From: Candidatus Sulfopaludibacter sp. SbA3 | GTDB lineage: Bacteria; Acidobacteriota; Terriglobia; 20CM-2-55-15 | DNA: 13,790 bases | Direction of reading: 5' to 3' | Assembly: GCA_945861845.1 (NCBI GenBank) | Contig: CAMAWS010000028.1 | Coordinates: 1-13,790, forward strand | Part shown: in pieces, positions 1-7,295 of the stretch | How positions within the stretch are numbered: position 1 is the stretch's first letter | Layout of the letters: every line of letters begins with the position of its first letter | Notes under the pieces: generated by a model | What the model was told of the DNA's origin: nothing | Database searches by the model: none | Seen by the model: only the letters and a program-made list of their open reading frames with translations | Translations under genes and position numbers: made by a program

Positions 1-200
1 CGTGTATTTAGACTTACGTCAATATAAACGTATGTTTTATTGATAAGGGATGGAACACGGCCCCATAAGTGCTTTGAATACAGCAAGTGCTCATGGCAAA
101 TCTAGCGGTTCTCTATCGCGCAGCAATACTGTGTGATTAATTCGAGTAACGTTGATCGATCCTCGTCCCCACGTCCACCGTCGGGCCAACCGGGACGATC
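1..200. other. Left-edge sequence without a recognisable gene
   Basis: I see no intact gene here. The stretch looks more AT-rich than the rest of the window and has stop codons in all plus-strand frames. One frame is open from the left edge (bases 2-43) and ends VYLDLRQYKRMFY-stop. This could be the last codons of an unseen gene, but 13 residues are too few to judge. I looked for the missing N-terminal half of AcpS (a GxDIVE-like segment) in the plus-strand frames and did not find it. No tRNA-like cloverleaf, terminator or insertion-sequence end is evident. Confidence 0.5.
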
Positions 201-419
201 GCCGCAAAGGAGGCCGCTTTCAAAGCCCTGGGCACGGGATGGGCTGCCGGCGTGAAATGGAAGGATGTCGAAGTTGAAAAGCTTGCGTCGGGTAAGCCCG
301 AGCTACACCTCCATGCCGAAGCGCTCGCTCGAGCCAGTTCCCTGGGCTCGAACCGATTTCATGTCTCGCTCACTCACGATCAGCTTGTTTCCTGCGCGGT
401 GGTAATCCTCGAAACCTGA
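201..419 (+). pseudogene. acpS: acpS remnant: C-terminal part of holo-[acyl-carrier-protein] synthase, 5' half missing
   Basis: Translating from base 201 gives AAKEAAFKALGTGW, then GVKWKDVEVEKLASGKPEL, then RFHVSLTHDQ, ending ...CAVVILET-stop at 417-419. This is the order of the AcpS family (4'-phosphopantetheinyl transfer from CoA to acyl carrier protein): the (F)AAKEA helix with its conserved metal-binding Glu, the SGKPEL turn, the S(L/I)(S/T)H motif and a hydrophobic terminal strand. About 72 codons remain of a usual 120-130. The N-terminal strand with the catalytic Asp is absent. The reading frame continues upstream only to a stop at 153-155, with no ATG and no AcpS-like residues. Similarity ends abruptly at the AAKEA motif, just where an aromatic residue would be expected before it. 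It is therefore a 5'-truncated copy or a rearrangement or assembly joint, and is not expected to be functional. Confidence 0.8.
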
Positions 420-544
420 AATCATCAATACCTGCGGTCTTAACGTAAATTTGGCGTAAATTTAATGGGCGTCGGTTTCAGCGGGACGGCGCTCGTCTCA
501 GTTATTAGGGAAATCGTACAGCCGCTGGTGGAGTTTGGAAGAAG
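420..544. other. Intergenic leader upstream of the DUF5916 gene, with a 9-bp tandem repeat
   Basis: This spacer separates the acpS remnant from the start codon at 545. It holds two copies of CGTAAATTT (444-452 and 455-463), spaced 11 bp apart, about one helical turn, which is a common arrangement for a regulator site. I cannot assign a clear -35/-10 pair. TAAATT at 457-462 is a possible -10 but lacks a good -35. GGAG (529-532) and GGAAG (537-541) supply purine-rich sequence ahead of the ATG. No hairpin terminator for the upstream remnant is visible. Confidence 0.4.
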
Positions 545-2731
545 ATGACGCAATTATTGGTTTTGATGCTGGCCCTTTGGCCCGCAAGTCCTCAGCAAGC
601 GAACGGTCCCGATTACGCAACCGCCCGCCTGGAGCGGAAGTTGAAGGCAACGAAGACTACGGAGAAGATCACCGTCGATGGGAGCCTGGAAGAAGCGGTA
701 TGGGCTAATGCTCCCAGGGCAACTGATTTCATTCAAAATGAACCGAGAGAAGGAGAGCCCTCCGCCGAACAAACGGACGTGCGGGTTCTCTATGACAACC
801 AGAACCTCTACTTCGGGTTATACGCCCACGATTCCAATGCTGCGCACCTTGTAGTCAGCGACCTCAAGAAAGACTTTTCCACCGATGGCGGCGACACATT
901 CGAAGTCGTGCTCGATACGTTTCACGACCAGCGTAACGGCTACATCTTCTCCACCAATCCAGCCGGCGCCAAAGCCGACTCGCAGATGATCAACGAAGGC
1001 CGCGAAGTGAATTTGAACTGGGACGGCGTGTGGTACGTCAAGACGCGAATCGTGGATGACGGCTGGATCGCCGAGATTGCGATTCCATTCAAGACGTTTA
1101 AATTCCGGGCGGGCGATGTCCAAACCTGGGGCATCAACTTCCATCGCAACCTGCGCAGCCAGCTCCGAAACGAGGATAGTTTCTGGTCGCCGATTCCGCG
1201 CATTTACAACCTTCAGCGTGTCTCGCTTGCGGGAATGCTGGAAGGACTGGAGGGCATCAGCCCCGGCTCCAACATCCGCGTGAAGCCGTACGTCACATCC
1301 AGCCTTGCGCAGAATGGAGCGACGGGCGTGCGGAAAGGCGACGGAGATTTTGGTTTTGATGTGAAGTACGGCATCACGTCCGGATTGACCTGGGATTTCA
1401 CGTATAACACGGAGTTCTCGCAGGTCGAAGCGGACGAACAGCAAATCAATCTCTCGCGTTTCAGCCTTTTCTTTCCGGAGAAGCGCGAGTTCTTTCTCGA
1501 AAATTCGGGAATCTTCAAATTCGGTGGCGGCGAAATCGCCACGCAGGGCGCCGGCACCAGCGCTGTCGGGAATGACGTGTTGTTCTTCAGCCGCAACATC
1601 GGCCTGTCCCCCACGAATGAGGCGGTTCCAATCCTTGGCGGCACGCGCCTCACCGGCCGTGTTGGCTCATTTGAAGTTGGTTTCCTGAACATGCAACAAC
1701 GCAGCTACAAAAATTCGGCTGCGACTAACTTCACCGTTGGCAGGCTGCGGCACAACATCATGGCGAACTCCGACATCGGCGTCATGATCATGGACAAGGA
1801 AATCAGGGATTCACCGCGGTTCAATCGACTTATTGGAACCGATGCGAACTTTCGTTTCGGCCAGTTCACTACCGTGAATGCTTTCCTCGTGAAATCCAGC
1901 GCGCCCGGAGTCGATTCGGACGACATGGAAGGGCGCCTTGCGTTCGGCTACACGGACCGAGCGTGGCAAATCAAGACCGCATACAACAATATCCAGAGAA
2001 ACTTCACCAACGAGATGGGGTACGTTCCACGGCGAGGCGTTCAAAGATATGATGCCGACTTCCGCCGAACCTTCCGGCCAAACAACAAGTGGATCCGGTT
2101 GATGACTCCGCACGCTGTCGTTGATTACTTCGCCGATCCCGACGGAAACTTCGACAGCAAATATATAGACTTGCACTTTTCGATCAACTTTCAGAATGGA
2201 GCTTTTTTTGAGGTTGGGCAGAACCCGTCCGTCGAGCTTCTGAGGAAGCCTTTCAGCCTCAATAACGGCAGGAACGTCGTCCCGGCCGGCCTATACAAGA
2301 ACTCCGAATATTTTTCGTTTTTTCGGCCCGATCCGAGCCGGCGATTCCAGCCAAATGCGCGCTGGGCTACCGGAACGTTTTATACCGGATACAAGCACAG
2401 CTATTCCTTCGGCGAAACCTTCCGCTTGAACAACAAGTTCAATACGTCTTTGAATTTCACCCACAACAACATCAGTCTTGCCGATGGCCGGTTCAAGACG
2501 AACCTGCTCACCGCCCGCGTGAATTACTCGTACTCGACGAACGTGTTTCTCAATGCGCTCGTTCAGTACAACAGCGACCAGAGGCAGTGGAGTTCCAATG
2601 TTCGATTCAATGTGATTCACCGCCCTCTGAGCGATTTCTTCCTGGTATATAACGAACGACGAAATTCCCTCAGCGGCGATCTCATCGATCGCGCCCTGAT
2701 TGCCAAAGTCACGTATATGATCCAGAAATAG
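545..2731 (+). CDS. CBM9-like/DUF5916 outer-membrane protein
   Basis: This 728-residue protein starts with a short hydrophobic segment (residues 3-14, MLALWPAS region) resembling a signal peptide, although it lacks the usual basic n-region. Residues ~38-230 match the carbohydrate-binding family-9-like fold seen in this family: ITVDGSLEEAVW, then VRVLYDNQNLYFGLYAHD, and further on the DGWIAEIAIPFKTFKF and WGINFHRNL segments. The rest (~240-728) resembles DUF5916, with repeated alternating aromatic/polar strands, the motif LFFPEKREFFLEN, and an end in IAKVTYMIQK, as expected for an outer-membrane beta-barrel. Such proteins are common in Acidobacteriota and Bacteroidota, often near peptidases, but the substrate is not known; a role in binding or moving carbohydrate or peptide is inference. 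ATG 545 is chosen because no start codon lies between it and the in-frame stop at 506-508. It appears monocistronic and converges on mtaB. Confidence 0.85.
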   Translation: MTQLLVLMLALWPASPQQANGPDYATARLERKLKATKTTEKITVDGSLEEAVWANAPRATDFIQNEPREGEPSAEQTDVRVLYDNQNLYFGLYAHDSNAAHLVVSDLKKDFSTDGGDTFEVVLDTFHDQRNGYIFSTNPAGAKADSQMINEGREVNLNWDGVWYVKTRIVDDGWIAEIAIPFKTFKFRAGDVQTWGINFHRNLRSQLRNEDSFWSPIPRIYNLQRVSLAGMLEGLEGISPGSNIRVKPYVTSSLAQNGATGVRKGDGDFGFDVKYGITSGLTWDFTYNTEFSQVEADEQQINLSRFSLFFPEKREFFLENSGIFKFGGGEIATQGAGTSAVGNDVLFFSRNIGLSPTNEAVPILGGTRLTGRVGSFEVGFLNMQQRSYKNSAATNFTVGRLRHNIMANSDIGVMIMDKEIRDSPRFNRLIGTDANFRFGQFTTVNAFLVKSSAPGVDSDDMEGRLAFGYTDRAWQIKTAYNNIQRNFTNEMGYVPRRGVQRYDADFRRTFRPNNKWIRLMTPHAVVDYFADPDGNFDSKYIDLHFSINFQNGAFFEVGQNPSVELLRKPFSLNNGRNVVPAGLYKNSEYFSFFRPDPSRRFQPNARWATGTFYTGYKHSYSFGETFRLNNKFNTSLNFTHNNISLADGRFKTNLLTARVNYSYSTNVFLNALVQYNSDQRQWSSNVRFNVIHRPLSDFFLVYNERRNSLSGDLIDRALIAKVTYMIQK

Positions 2732-2737
2732 AAAGAG

Positions 2738-2790
2738 CCGCGGATTACGGATTACGCGGATCTAATCCGTGTAATCTGGGCAATCCGCGG
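2738..2790. repeat. Large imperfect palindrome between convergent genes, overlapping the 3' end of mtaB
   Basis: The arms run 2738-2761 and 2765-2790. The outer nine bases are perfectly complementary (CCGCGGATT / AATCCGCGG). They are followed by a shared GATTAC block and an inner CGGAT block, with a small internal bulge. The three-base tip, 2762-2764, is exactly the mtaB stop codon read on the minus strand. Lying between two convergent genes, the stem could end transcription or protect 3' ends in both directions, though it has no U-tract. The GGATTAC/GTAATC wording looks like a dispersed intergenic repeat known from several bacterial phyla; that comparison is from memory, not a search. Confidence 0.75.
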
Positions 2791-4072
2791 TCTGAAGGCC
2801 ATCCTCGGTCAGTGCGGTTGCCCGGACCCGGATCCAGTGATTGATCGGTTCCCCGGCAGGTATCTCCATGCGTATGAAGTTATCGCTTAACCCGAAACCG
2901 TCTTCCAGGACGAGGACATCCATTTCGCGTCCCAGCATCGTTCGCCGAAATTCCTCGTTCTTCCGGGCGATCAATTGGCGGAGCGACTTCGCCCGAAAGC
3001 GTGCGACATGGCTGGGTATATTGCCCGGCATCGTCGCCGCGACGGTGCCCGGGCGGGACGAAAATGGGAAGACGTGCAGGTAAGTAAGCGGCGATGTTTC
3101 AATCAGGCGATACGTGGCCTGAAAATCTTCATCCGATTCGCCGGGAAATCCGACCATGACGTCGGCCCCGATCGCCGCGCCGGGAATTCGAGCGCGGATC
3201 GATCGAACCAGGCCGGCATAGTACTCCGGACTGTATGGGCGGCGCATCGCACGCAAAACTCGGTCTGATCCGCTTTGGAGCGGAATATGGAAGTGCCTGG
3301 CGATCCTGGAATGTCCGGCCATCAGTTCTATGATCTCAGGACTGACTTCCAACGGCTCGATGGAGCTGAGACGCAGCCGCTCGAGCTGCGCTATCTGTAA
3401 CGTCTCGCAGAGCAGGTCGAAGAACGTTGTCTTCTCTTGAATGTCGCGGCCGTACGTACCGAGGTGAATCCCCGAGAAAACCACTTCCTTATATCCACGC
3501 GACACAAGGTCTCGAACCTCGGTAAGAACACTGTCCGGCGACATGCTGCGGCTGCGTCCCCGAACCGATGGAATGATGCAGAATGAGCAGTTCGCGTTAC
3601 ACCCATCCTGAACCTTTACCACTGCCCGTGTCCGGCCGCCGGAACCGGAATGGGATGCGGAGTGTAGTTCTTTTTCCAGAAAGATGCTGCTGCACAGAAT
3701 TTCCGCGCGGCCGTGGGTCGAGAAATCCTGCTCGAACAGGTCGAGTGCGATCTGCCCCACCATTGGCTTGTGCGAGTTTCCGACGACGTATCGCACCTGC
3801 GGAAGATTGGCGATTTCTTCGGGAGCCCTCTGGGCGTAGCAGCCTGTAACGACAATCTGCGCCTGCGGATTTCGGGAAGCAATCCGGCGGATCATCTGCC
3901 GTACCTGCCGGTCCGCTTCGTCAGTCACCGTACATGAGTTGACGATGACAACGTTGGCGTCATATGCAGACGAACTTTCCACGACGTTGGAATCGAGCAG
4001 TTCCTGGTGGATGGAGGCGCCTTCGGATTGCGACGCGCGGCATCCGAAGTTCGATATGTGGAAGGTTTTCAT
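2762..4072 (-). CDS. mtaB: tRNA (N6-threonylcarbamoyladenosine(37)-C2)-methylthiotransferase MtaB
   Basis: This radical-SAM methylthiotransferase converts t6A37 to ms2t6A37 in ANN-decoding tRNAs. The 436-residue protein has the UPF0004 domain with cluster cysteines C11 (NFGCRAS), C47 (VNSCTVTDEAD) and C78 (TGCYAQ), then the radical-SAM CxxxCxxC motif C158/C162/C165 (DGCNANCSFC), and a short TRAM-like tail. The N-terminal GCR signature and the absence of a RimO-type tail favour MtaB over MiaB or RimO. The ATG at 4070-4072 is chosen because MKTFHISNFG matches the family start and GAGGAA precedes it; extending upstream would only read into purE. It starts four bases after the purE stop, so it is the last gene of the larE-purD-purE-mtaB operon. 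Its last eight codons and stop lie in the palindrome at 2738-2790, so the tail ADCPDYTD is probably repeat-derived and not conserved. Confidence 0.93.
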   Translation of the reverse strand: MKTFHISNFGCRASQSEGASIHQELLDSNVVESSSAYDANVVIVNSCTVTDEADRQVRQMIRRIASRNPQAQIVVTGCYAQRAPEEIANLPQVRYVVGNSHKPMVGQIALDLFEQDFSTHGRAEILCSSIFLEKELHSASHSGSGGRTRAVVKVQDGCNANCSFCIIPSVRGRSRSMSPDSVLTEVRDLVSRGYKEVVFSGIHLGTYGRDIQEKTTFFDLLCETLQIAQLERLRLSSIEPLEVSPEIIELMAGHSRIARHFHIPLQSGSDRVLRAMRRPYSPEYYAGLVRSIRARIPGAAIGADVMVGFPGESDEDFQATYRLIETSPLTYLHVFPFSSRPGTVAATMPGNIPSHVARFRAKSLRQLIARKNEEFRRTMLGREMDVLVLEDGFGLSDNFIRMEIPAGEPINHWIRVRATALTEDGLQTADCPDYTD

Positions 4073-4076
4073 TTCC

Positions 4077-4571
4077 TCATTGTTCTGAAATCTGCCGGCT
4101 CTTCTCCGCGACTTTCTTTTCAAGATCGGCCTTATAGTCGACAAGCTTCTTCGTCAGCGCTTTGTCACTGAGCGCCAGTATCTCAACGGCCAGGATGCCG
4201 GCATTGGTAGCGCCTGATTTGCCCACGCCCATCGTGGCCACCGGCACTCCCGGAGGCATTTGTACGGTTGAGAGCAGCGCGTCCAGGCCAGTAAGGGGTG
4301 AGCTATCGATGGGAACGCCGATTACCGGCAGTGTCGTCTCGGCGGCGCAAACGCCTGCGAGGTGGGCCGCTGCTCCCGCGCCCGCAATAATCAACTTCAG
4401 CCCCCGCTCGCGGGCTGTGCTTACGTACTCGTGGGTACGGTGGGGCGAACGGTGGGCGCTGTAGACGCCGATCTCGTACGAAACTCCGAACTGTTTCAAG
4501 ACCTTTGCAGCTTCCTGCATGATCTGCAGGTCCGAATCGCTGCCCATGATAATGCCCACCGTAGGTTTCAT
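4077..4571 (-). CDS. purE: N5-carboxyaminoimidazole ribonucleotide mutase PurE (class I)
   Basis: PurE moves the carboxyl group of N5-CAIR to give CAIR in purine synthesis, in the cytosol as an octamer. The 164-residue protein has the family signatures in order: IIMGSDSDLQIM (8-18), YSAHR with the catalytic-region His40, IAGAGAAAHLAGV (62-74), GLDALLSTVQMPPGVPVATM (95-114) and GKSGATNA (117-124). The length is typical of class I PurE. It is not the related LarB, which has a longer N-terminal domain; this matters because larE is in the same operon. The ATG overlaps the purD stop by four bases (ATGA, 4568-4571), implying translational coupling. A PurK partner, expected for class I PurE, is not in this window. 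The lysine-rich C-terminal tail (about 140-164) is variable in the family. Confidence 0.97.
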   Translation of the reverse strand: MKPTVGIIMGSDSDLQIMQEAAKVLKQFGVSYEIGVYSAHRSPHRTHEYVSTARERGLKLIIAGAGAAAHLAGVCAAETTLPVIGVPIDSSPLTGLDALLSTVQMPPGVPVATMGVGKSGATNAGILAVEILALSDKALTKKLVDYKADLEKKVAEKSRQISEQ

Positions 4572-5833
4572 CGTTGCTTCAAAAGCCCCTTTTGTCCGAT
4601 ATCTTTACGAAAATCCTTGCCGTCGAAGTCTATCATCCCGGTTGCGAGGTAGGCCCGGTCGAGCGCCTCCGTCAAGGTCGCGCCGCGCGCGGTCACGTTC
4701 AAAACACGGCCGCCTGCCGTATATATCTTTCCGTCTTCCCATCGGGTTTCTGCGTGAAAGACGGTTACGCCTTCAATTCGCTTCGCTTCTTCAAGGCCCG
4801 AAATCTGTTTGCCCGGCTCAATCCTTCCTGGATACCCGCGCGAAACAAGGACAACGGTCGCCGACGCCTCGGTCCGCCATTCGAGTCGCCGCGAAGCCAG
4901 TCGATGTTCTGCAATATCGACAAGCACGTCCACAAGGTCCGTTTTCAATCGCGGGAGAATAACCTGGGTTTCGGGATCGCCGAAGCGCGCGTTGTACTCC
5001 AGGAGTTTCGGCCCATCGGCCGTGAGCATGATACCCGCATAAAGGATACCGGTGTACTCGTGTGCGGCGGCGAGCGTCGGCCGAATCATGCGATTGAGGA
5101 CAGCCTCGTGGTCCTGGGCGGAAAGGATCGTATCGACCGAATAAGCGCCCATACCCCCTGTGTTGGGACCGGTGTCACCATCGAAACGGCGTTTGTGGTC
5201 CTGCGCGGCCACCATCGACTGAAACGCCGCGCCATCGGCAAAGACGTGAAACGATGCTTCCTCGCCGGTCAGAAATTCTTCGATCACAACCTTGGAGCCC
5301 GCGTTTCCAAGTGTCTTCGCTTCCATGAACTGTTGCACTGCGGCCATCGCCTGCTCGCGGTTTTCAGCGACGACGACTCCTTTGCCGGCAGCAAGTCCGT
5401 CGGCCTTCACGACTATCGGATAACGTGAACTCTCAAGAGCTGCATAGGCGCCCTGCGCCGTCGTGAACTCCTGGAAATCGGCAGTCGGTATTTGATTGGC
5501 CTTGAAGAACTGCTTGGCGAAGCTTTTGCTGGATTCAAGACGGGCGTCGTCGGCCTTCGGACCAACGATCTTCAATCCCTTGTTCCTGAAAAGATCGACA
5601 ACGCCCTTGCTCAGCGGAACTTCCGGCCCTACAAACGTGAGATCGATCCGGTGTGTCTCGGCAAACTCGGCGAGCGCCGGCACGTCATCCGAGGAAATCG
5701 GCACCAGTTCGGCCAGTTCACGAATGCCGCCGTTGCCGGGAGCAGCGTAAATTTTCGGTTTATGCGAGCTCCGGGCCAGCGAATCAACAATGGCATGCTC
5801 GCGGCCGCCGGAACCGATGACGAGAATTTTCAT
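4568..5833 (-). CDS. purD: Phosphoribosylamine-glycine ligase PurD (GAR synthetase)
   Basis: PurD joins glycine to 5-phosphoribosylamine with ATP, the second step of IMP synthesis. The 421-residue protein has the normal length and the full motif series: N-terminal MKILVIGSGGREHAI, FVGPEVPLSKGVVD, the ATP-grasp segments VVKADGLAAGKGV and IEEFLTGEEAS, the PurD signature RRFDGDTGPNTGGMGAYS, and the metal-binding EYNARFGDPETQ. No key residue looks altered. It overlaps larE upstream and purE downstream by ATGA (4 bp each), so the three are probably translated in series from one message starting near 6645. Confidence 0.97.
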   Translation of the reverse strand: MKILVIGSGGREHAIVDSLARSSHKPKIYAAPGNGGIRELAELVPISSDDVPALAEFAETHRIDLTFVGPEVPLSKGVVDLFRNKGLKIVGPKADDARLESSKSFAKQFFKANQIPTADFQEFTTAQGAYAALESSRYPIVVKADGLAAGKGVVVAENREQAMAAVQQFMEAKTLGNAGSKVVIEEFLTGEEASFHVFADGAAFQSMVAAQDHKRRFDGDTGPNTGGMGAYSVDTILSAQDHEAVLNRMIRPTLAAAHEYTGILYAGIMLTADGPKLLEYNARFGDPETQVILPRLKTDLVDVLVDIAEHRLASRRLEWRTEASATVVLVSRGYPGRIEPGKQISGLEEAKRIEGVTVFHAETRWEDGKIYTAGGRVLNVTARGATLTEALDRAYLATGMIDFDGKDFRKDIGQKGLLKQR

Positions 5834-6645
5834 GATGCCGTGATCTGAGTCAGGACTTCGTTGAGAGCTCCGCTCCGATAGCCGTCCGCATCGATGGCAA
5901 CGTAGCGGAATCCGAGAGCCTTGAATTCGCTGCCGATACGATCGAGCAACTCGATACTGAAAGCCTTCGTCATTTCGTCGCGCGCAATCTCAATCCGCGC
6001 GATTTCGCCATGATGCCGGACCCTGCATTGCCGAAACCCCAGGCTCCGTAGAATTTCTTCTCCGGTATCGATCATGCGAAGCTTTTCCGGGGTCACCTGG
6101 GAACCATATGGAATACGCGACGATAAACATGCGGACGCCGGCTGGTTCCATGTCTTCAGACCCAGGTCGCGCGAAAGCCGGCGAATCTCTTCCTTGGTCA
6201 AGGCGACCTCGATCAGGGGACTGCGAATCGCCATCTCGTTACCGGCCTGCCGGCCAGGGCGGAAATCACCGGTGTCGTCCATATTGTTTCCATCGACGAC
6301 GTGACTAATTCCCTTTGTTTTCGCCATTACCTGGAGCTTGGTGTAGAGCTCGTGTTTGCAGAAGTAGCAGCGGTTGGACGGGTTCTCAACGTAGTTGGGA
6401 TCCGCCATTTCGTCAGAGGCCATGAACTCATGCCGAAGACCGTATTCGCGAACGACATCCAGCGCGATGCTGCGCTGGTAGGTAGGGTAGCTTGGACTCT
6501 CAGCCGTTACGGCCAGGGCATTGTCGCCCAGCTCCTGGTGCGCCACAACCGCGAGATAGGAACTGTCGACGCCGCCGCTGAACGCCACAATGCATGAGCC
6601 CATTTCGCGAAGAGTCCGACGAAGGCGCTCTTCTTTCTGCAACAT
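5830..6645 (-). CDS. larE: LarE-type ATP-dependent sulfur transferase (PP-loop)
   Basis: LarE-family proteins adenylate a carboxylate of pyridinium dicarboxylate mononucleotide and insert sulfur on the way to the nickel-pincer nucleotide cofactor. The 271-residue protein has the PP-loop SGGVDS (23-28), VVDGNNMDDTGDFRPGR (117-132) and PASACLSSRIPYG (169-181). It carries C93xxC96 (NRCYFCK) plus C173. The single cysteine at the C173 position is the sacrificial sulfur donor in the Lactiplantibacillus enzyme, while family members with all three cysteines are reported to hold an iron-sulfur cluster; the latter type is inferred here. No larA, larB or larC lies in the window, and the operon partners are purD and purE, so the substrate is uncertain. 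ATG 6645 gives a family-like start (MLQKEERLRR...GSCIVAFSGG). There is no Shine-Dalgarno sequence, but a -10-like TACAAT sits six bases upstream. Confidence 0.88.
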   Translation of the reverse strand: MLQKEERLRRTLREMGSCIVAFSGGVDSSYLAVVAHQELGDNALAVTAESPSYPTYQRSIALDVVREYGLRHEFMASDEMADPNYVENPSNRCYFCKHELYTKLQVMAKTKGISHVVDGNNMDDTGDFRPGRQAGNEMAIRSPLIEVALTKEEIRRLSRDLGLKTWNQPASACLSSRIPYGSQVTPEKLRMIDTGEEILRSLGFRQCRVRHHGEIARIEIARDEMTKAFSIELLDRIGSEFKALGFRYVAIDADGYRSGALNEVLTQITAS

Positions 6646-6651
6646 TGCATA

Positions 6652-6681
6652 ATTGTAGCAGACGTGTGAAATCCCTGTGAT
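6652..6681 (-). promoter_or_regulatory. Putative promoter of the larE-purD-purE-mtaB operon
   Basis: On the minus strand TACAAT (6652-6657) lies six bases before the larE ATG, and ATCACA (6676-6681) stands 18 bases upstream as a weak -35. Initiation six or seven bases after the -10 would put the first nucleotide at or next to the A of the ATG, giving a leaderless or near-leaderless message. This agrees with the absence of a ribosome binding site. The -35 falls inside the inverted repeat at 6668-6693. Confidence 0.5.
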
Positions 6682-6693
6682 GACAAGGGTTTC
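6668..6693. promoter_or_regulatory. Inverted repeat (candidate operator) in the larE/HNH divergent region
   Basis: The half-sites GAAATCCCTGT (6668-6678) and ACAAGGGTTTC (6683-6693) flank a 4-base centre. Read as GAAAYCCYTGT they agree at 9 of 11 positions. The site covers the presumed larE -35 and lies 14 bases upstream of the HNH -35, which suits a repressor or activator acting on one or both genes. No matching regulator is identifiable here. Confidence 0.4.
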
Positions 6694-6706
6694 AGCCTCA
6701 AAATCC

Positions 6707-6735
6707 TTGACAAAGATACGGCGAATTCTAACAAT
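6707..6735 (+). promoter_or_regulatory. Promoter of the HNH-archease-rtcB-yqeY-lepB-galU run
   Basis: A perfect -35 TTGACA (6707-6712) is followed after 17 bases by AACAAT (6730-6735), or after 16 bases by TAACAA. The predicted transcription start near 6742 leaves only a few bases before the ATG at 6746, and no Shine-Dalgarno sequence is present there. Confidence 0.6.
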
Positions 6736-6745
6736 CAGCTTAATT

Positions 6746-7273
6746 ATGCACGCGACGCTTCTGTTGAATGCTTCTTATGAGCCTTTAAGAATCATTTCGT
6801 GGAAAAAAGCCCTGACGCTGTTTTTCGCGGGCAAGGTCGAAGTCATCGATGAGTACGAGCAGGAAGTTCACGCGATCACATTCGCCATAAAACTCCCTTC
6901 CATTATTCGTCTTCTGCGTTATGTGCGCGTGAAGAAACACAACCGGGTCAAGTTTTCCCGGGCGAACATTTACTCGCGAGACGATTACAAGTGCCAGTAC
7001 TGCGGCAAGAAATTCCCTTCAGAAGATCTGACCTTCGATCACGTCATTCCTGTTGCGCGCGGCGGGCAGAAGAAGTGGGACAACATCGTCGCGGCGTGCT
7101 TCCGATGCAATCACAGGAAGGGTGGCCGGACTCCGGAAGAAGCAGGAATGCGCCTCGTCCGGCAACCCACGGAGCCGCACTGGCTGCCAGCGTTCAACCT
7201 CACGCTTAAGATCAAGGCGCCGCCCGACACCTGGCGCGATTACCTCTACTGGAATATCGAGCTCGATATATAA
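6746..7273 (+). CDS. HNH endonuclease domain protein
   Basis: This is a 175-residue protein of a widespread bacterial HNH family. An N-terminal segment (MHATLLLNASYEPLRIISWK, then a predicted helical region to about residue 70) precedes the HNH core. The core has the zinc pair C83xxC86 (KCQYCGKK), the catalytic DH at 98-99 (LTFDHVIPVARGG), N113 (WDNIV), a second zinc pair C118xxC121, and NHRKGG. The core is complete, so a metal-dependent nuclease is expected, but the substrate is unknown. Start choice: ATG 6746 begins at the conserved MHATLLLNASYEPL; an upstream in-frame ATG at 6677 would add 23 unconserved residues and run through the promoter. Archease starts 22 bases after the stop. The stand-alone setting gives no sign of a homing element, toxin or restriction system. 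Confidence 0.85.
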   Translation: MHATLLLNASYEPLRIISWKKALTLFFAGKVEVIDEYEQEVHAITFAIKLPSIIRLLRYVRVKKHNRVKFSRANIYSRDDYKCQYCGKKFPSEDLTFDHVIPVARGGQKKWDNIVAACFRCNHRKGGRTPEEAGMRLVRQPTEPHWLPAFNLTLKIKAPPDTWRDYLYWNIELDI

Positions 7274-7283
7274 GCTTGCCCGC

Positions 7284-7289
7284 TACAAT
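7284..7289 (+). promoter_or_regulatory. -10-like TACAAT six bases before the archease start
   Basis: TACAAT, six bases, then ATG (7296): the same layout as at larE. No convincing -35 is found at 16-18 bases upstream, so this may be an internal weak promoter or chance. The archease start also lacks a clear Shine-Dalgarno sequence. Confidence 0.3.
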
Positions 7290-7295
7290 CTGAAT

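Noticed and set aside
818..1444. Minus-strand open frame of 208 codons within the DUF5916 gene
   Set aside because: No family resemblance, and the plus-strand frame is clearly coding throughout.
4077..4571. PurE read as LarB because larE is in the same operon
   Set aside because: The 164-residue protein has the GSDSD start, SAHR and PVATMGVGKSGATNA of class I PurE, and lacks the longer LarB N-terminal domain.
6677..6745. N-terminal extension of the HNH protein from ATG 6677
   Set aside because: The added 23 residues are not family-like and would overlap the TTGACA promoter; the conserved start is MHATLLLNASYEPL at 6746.
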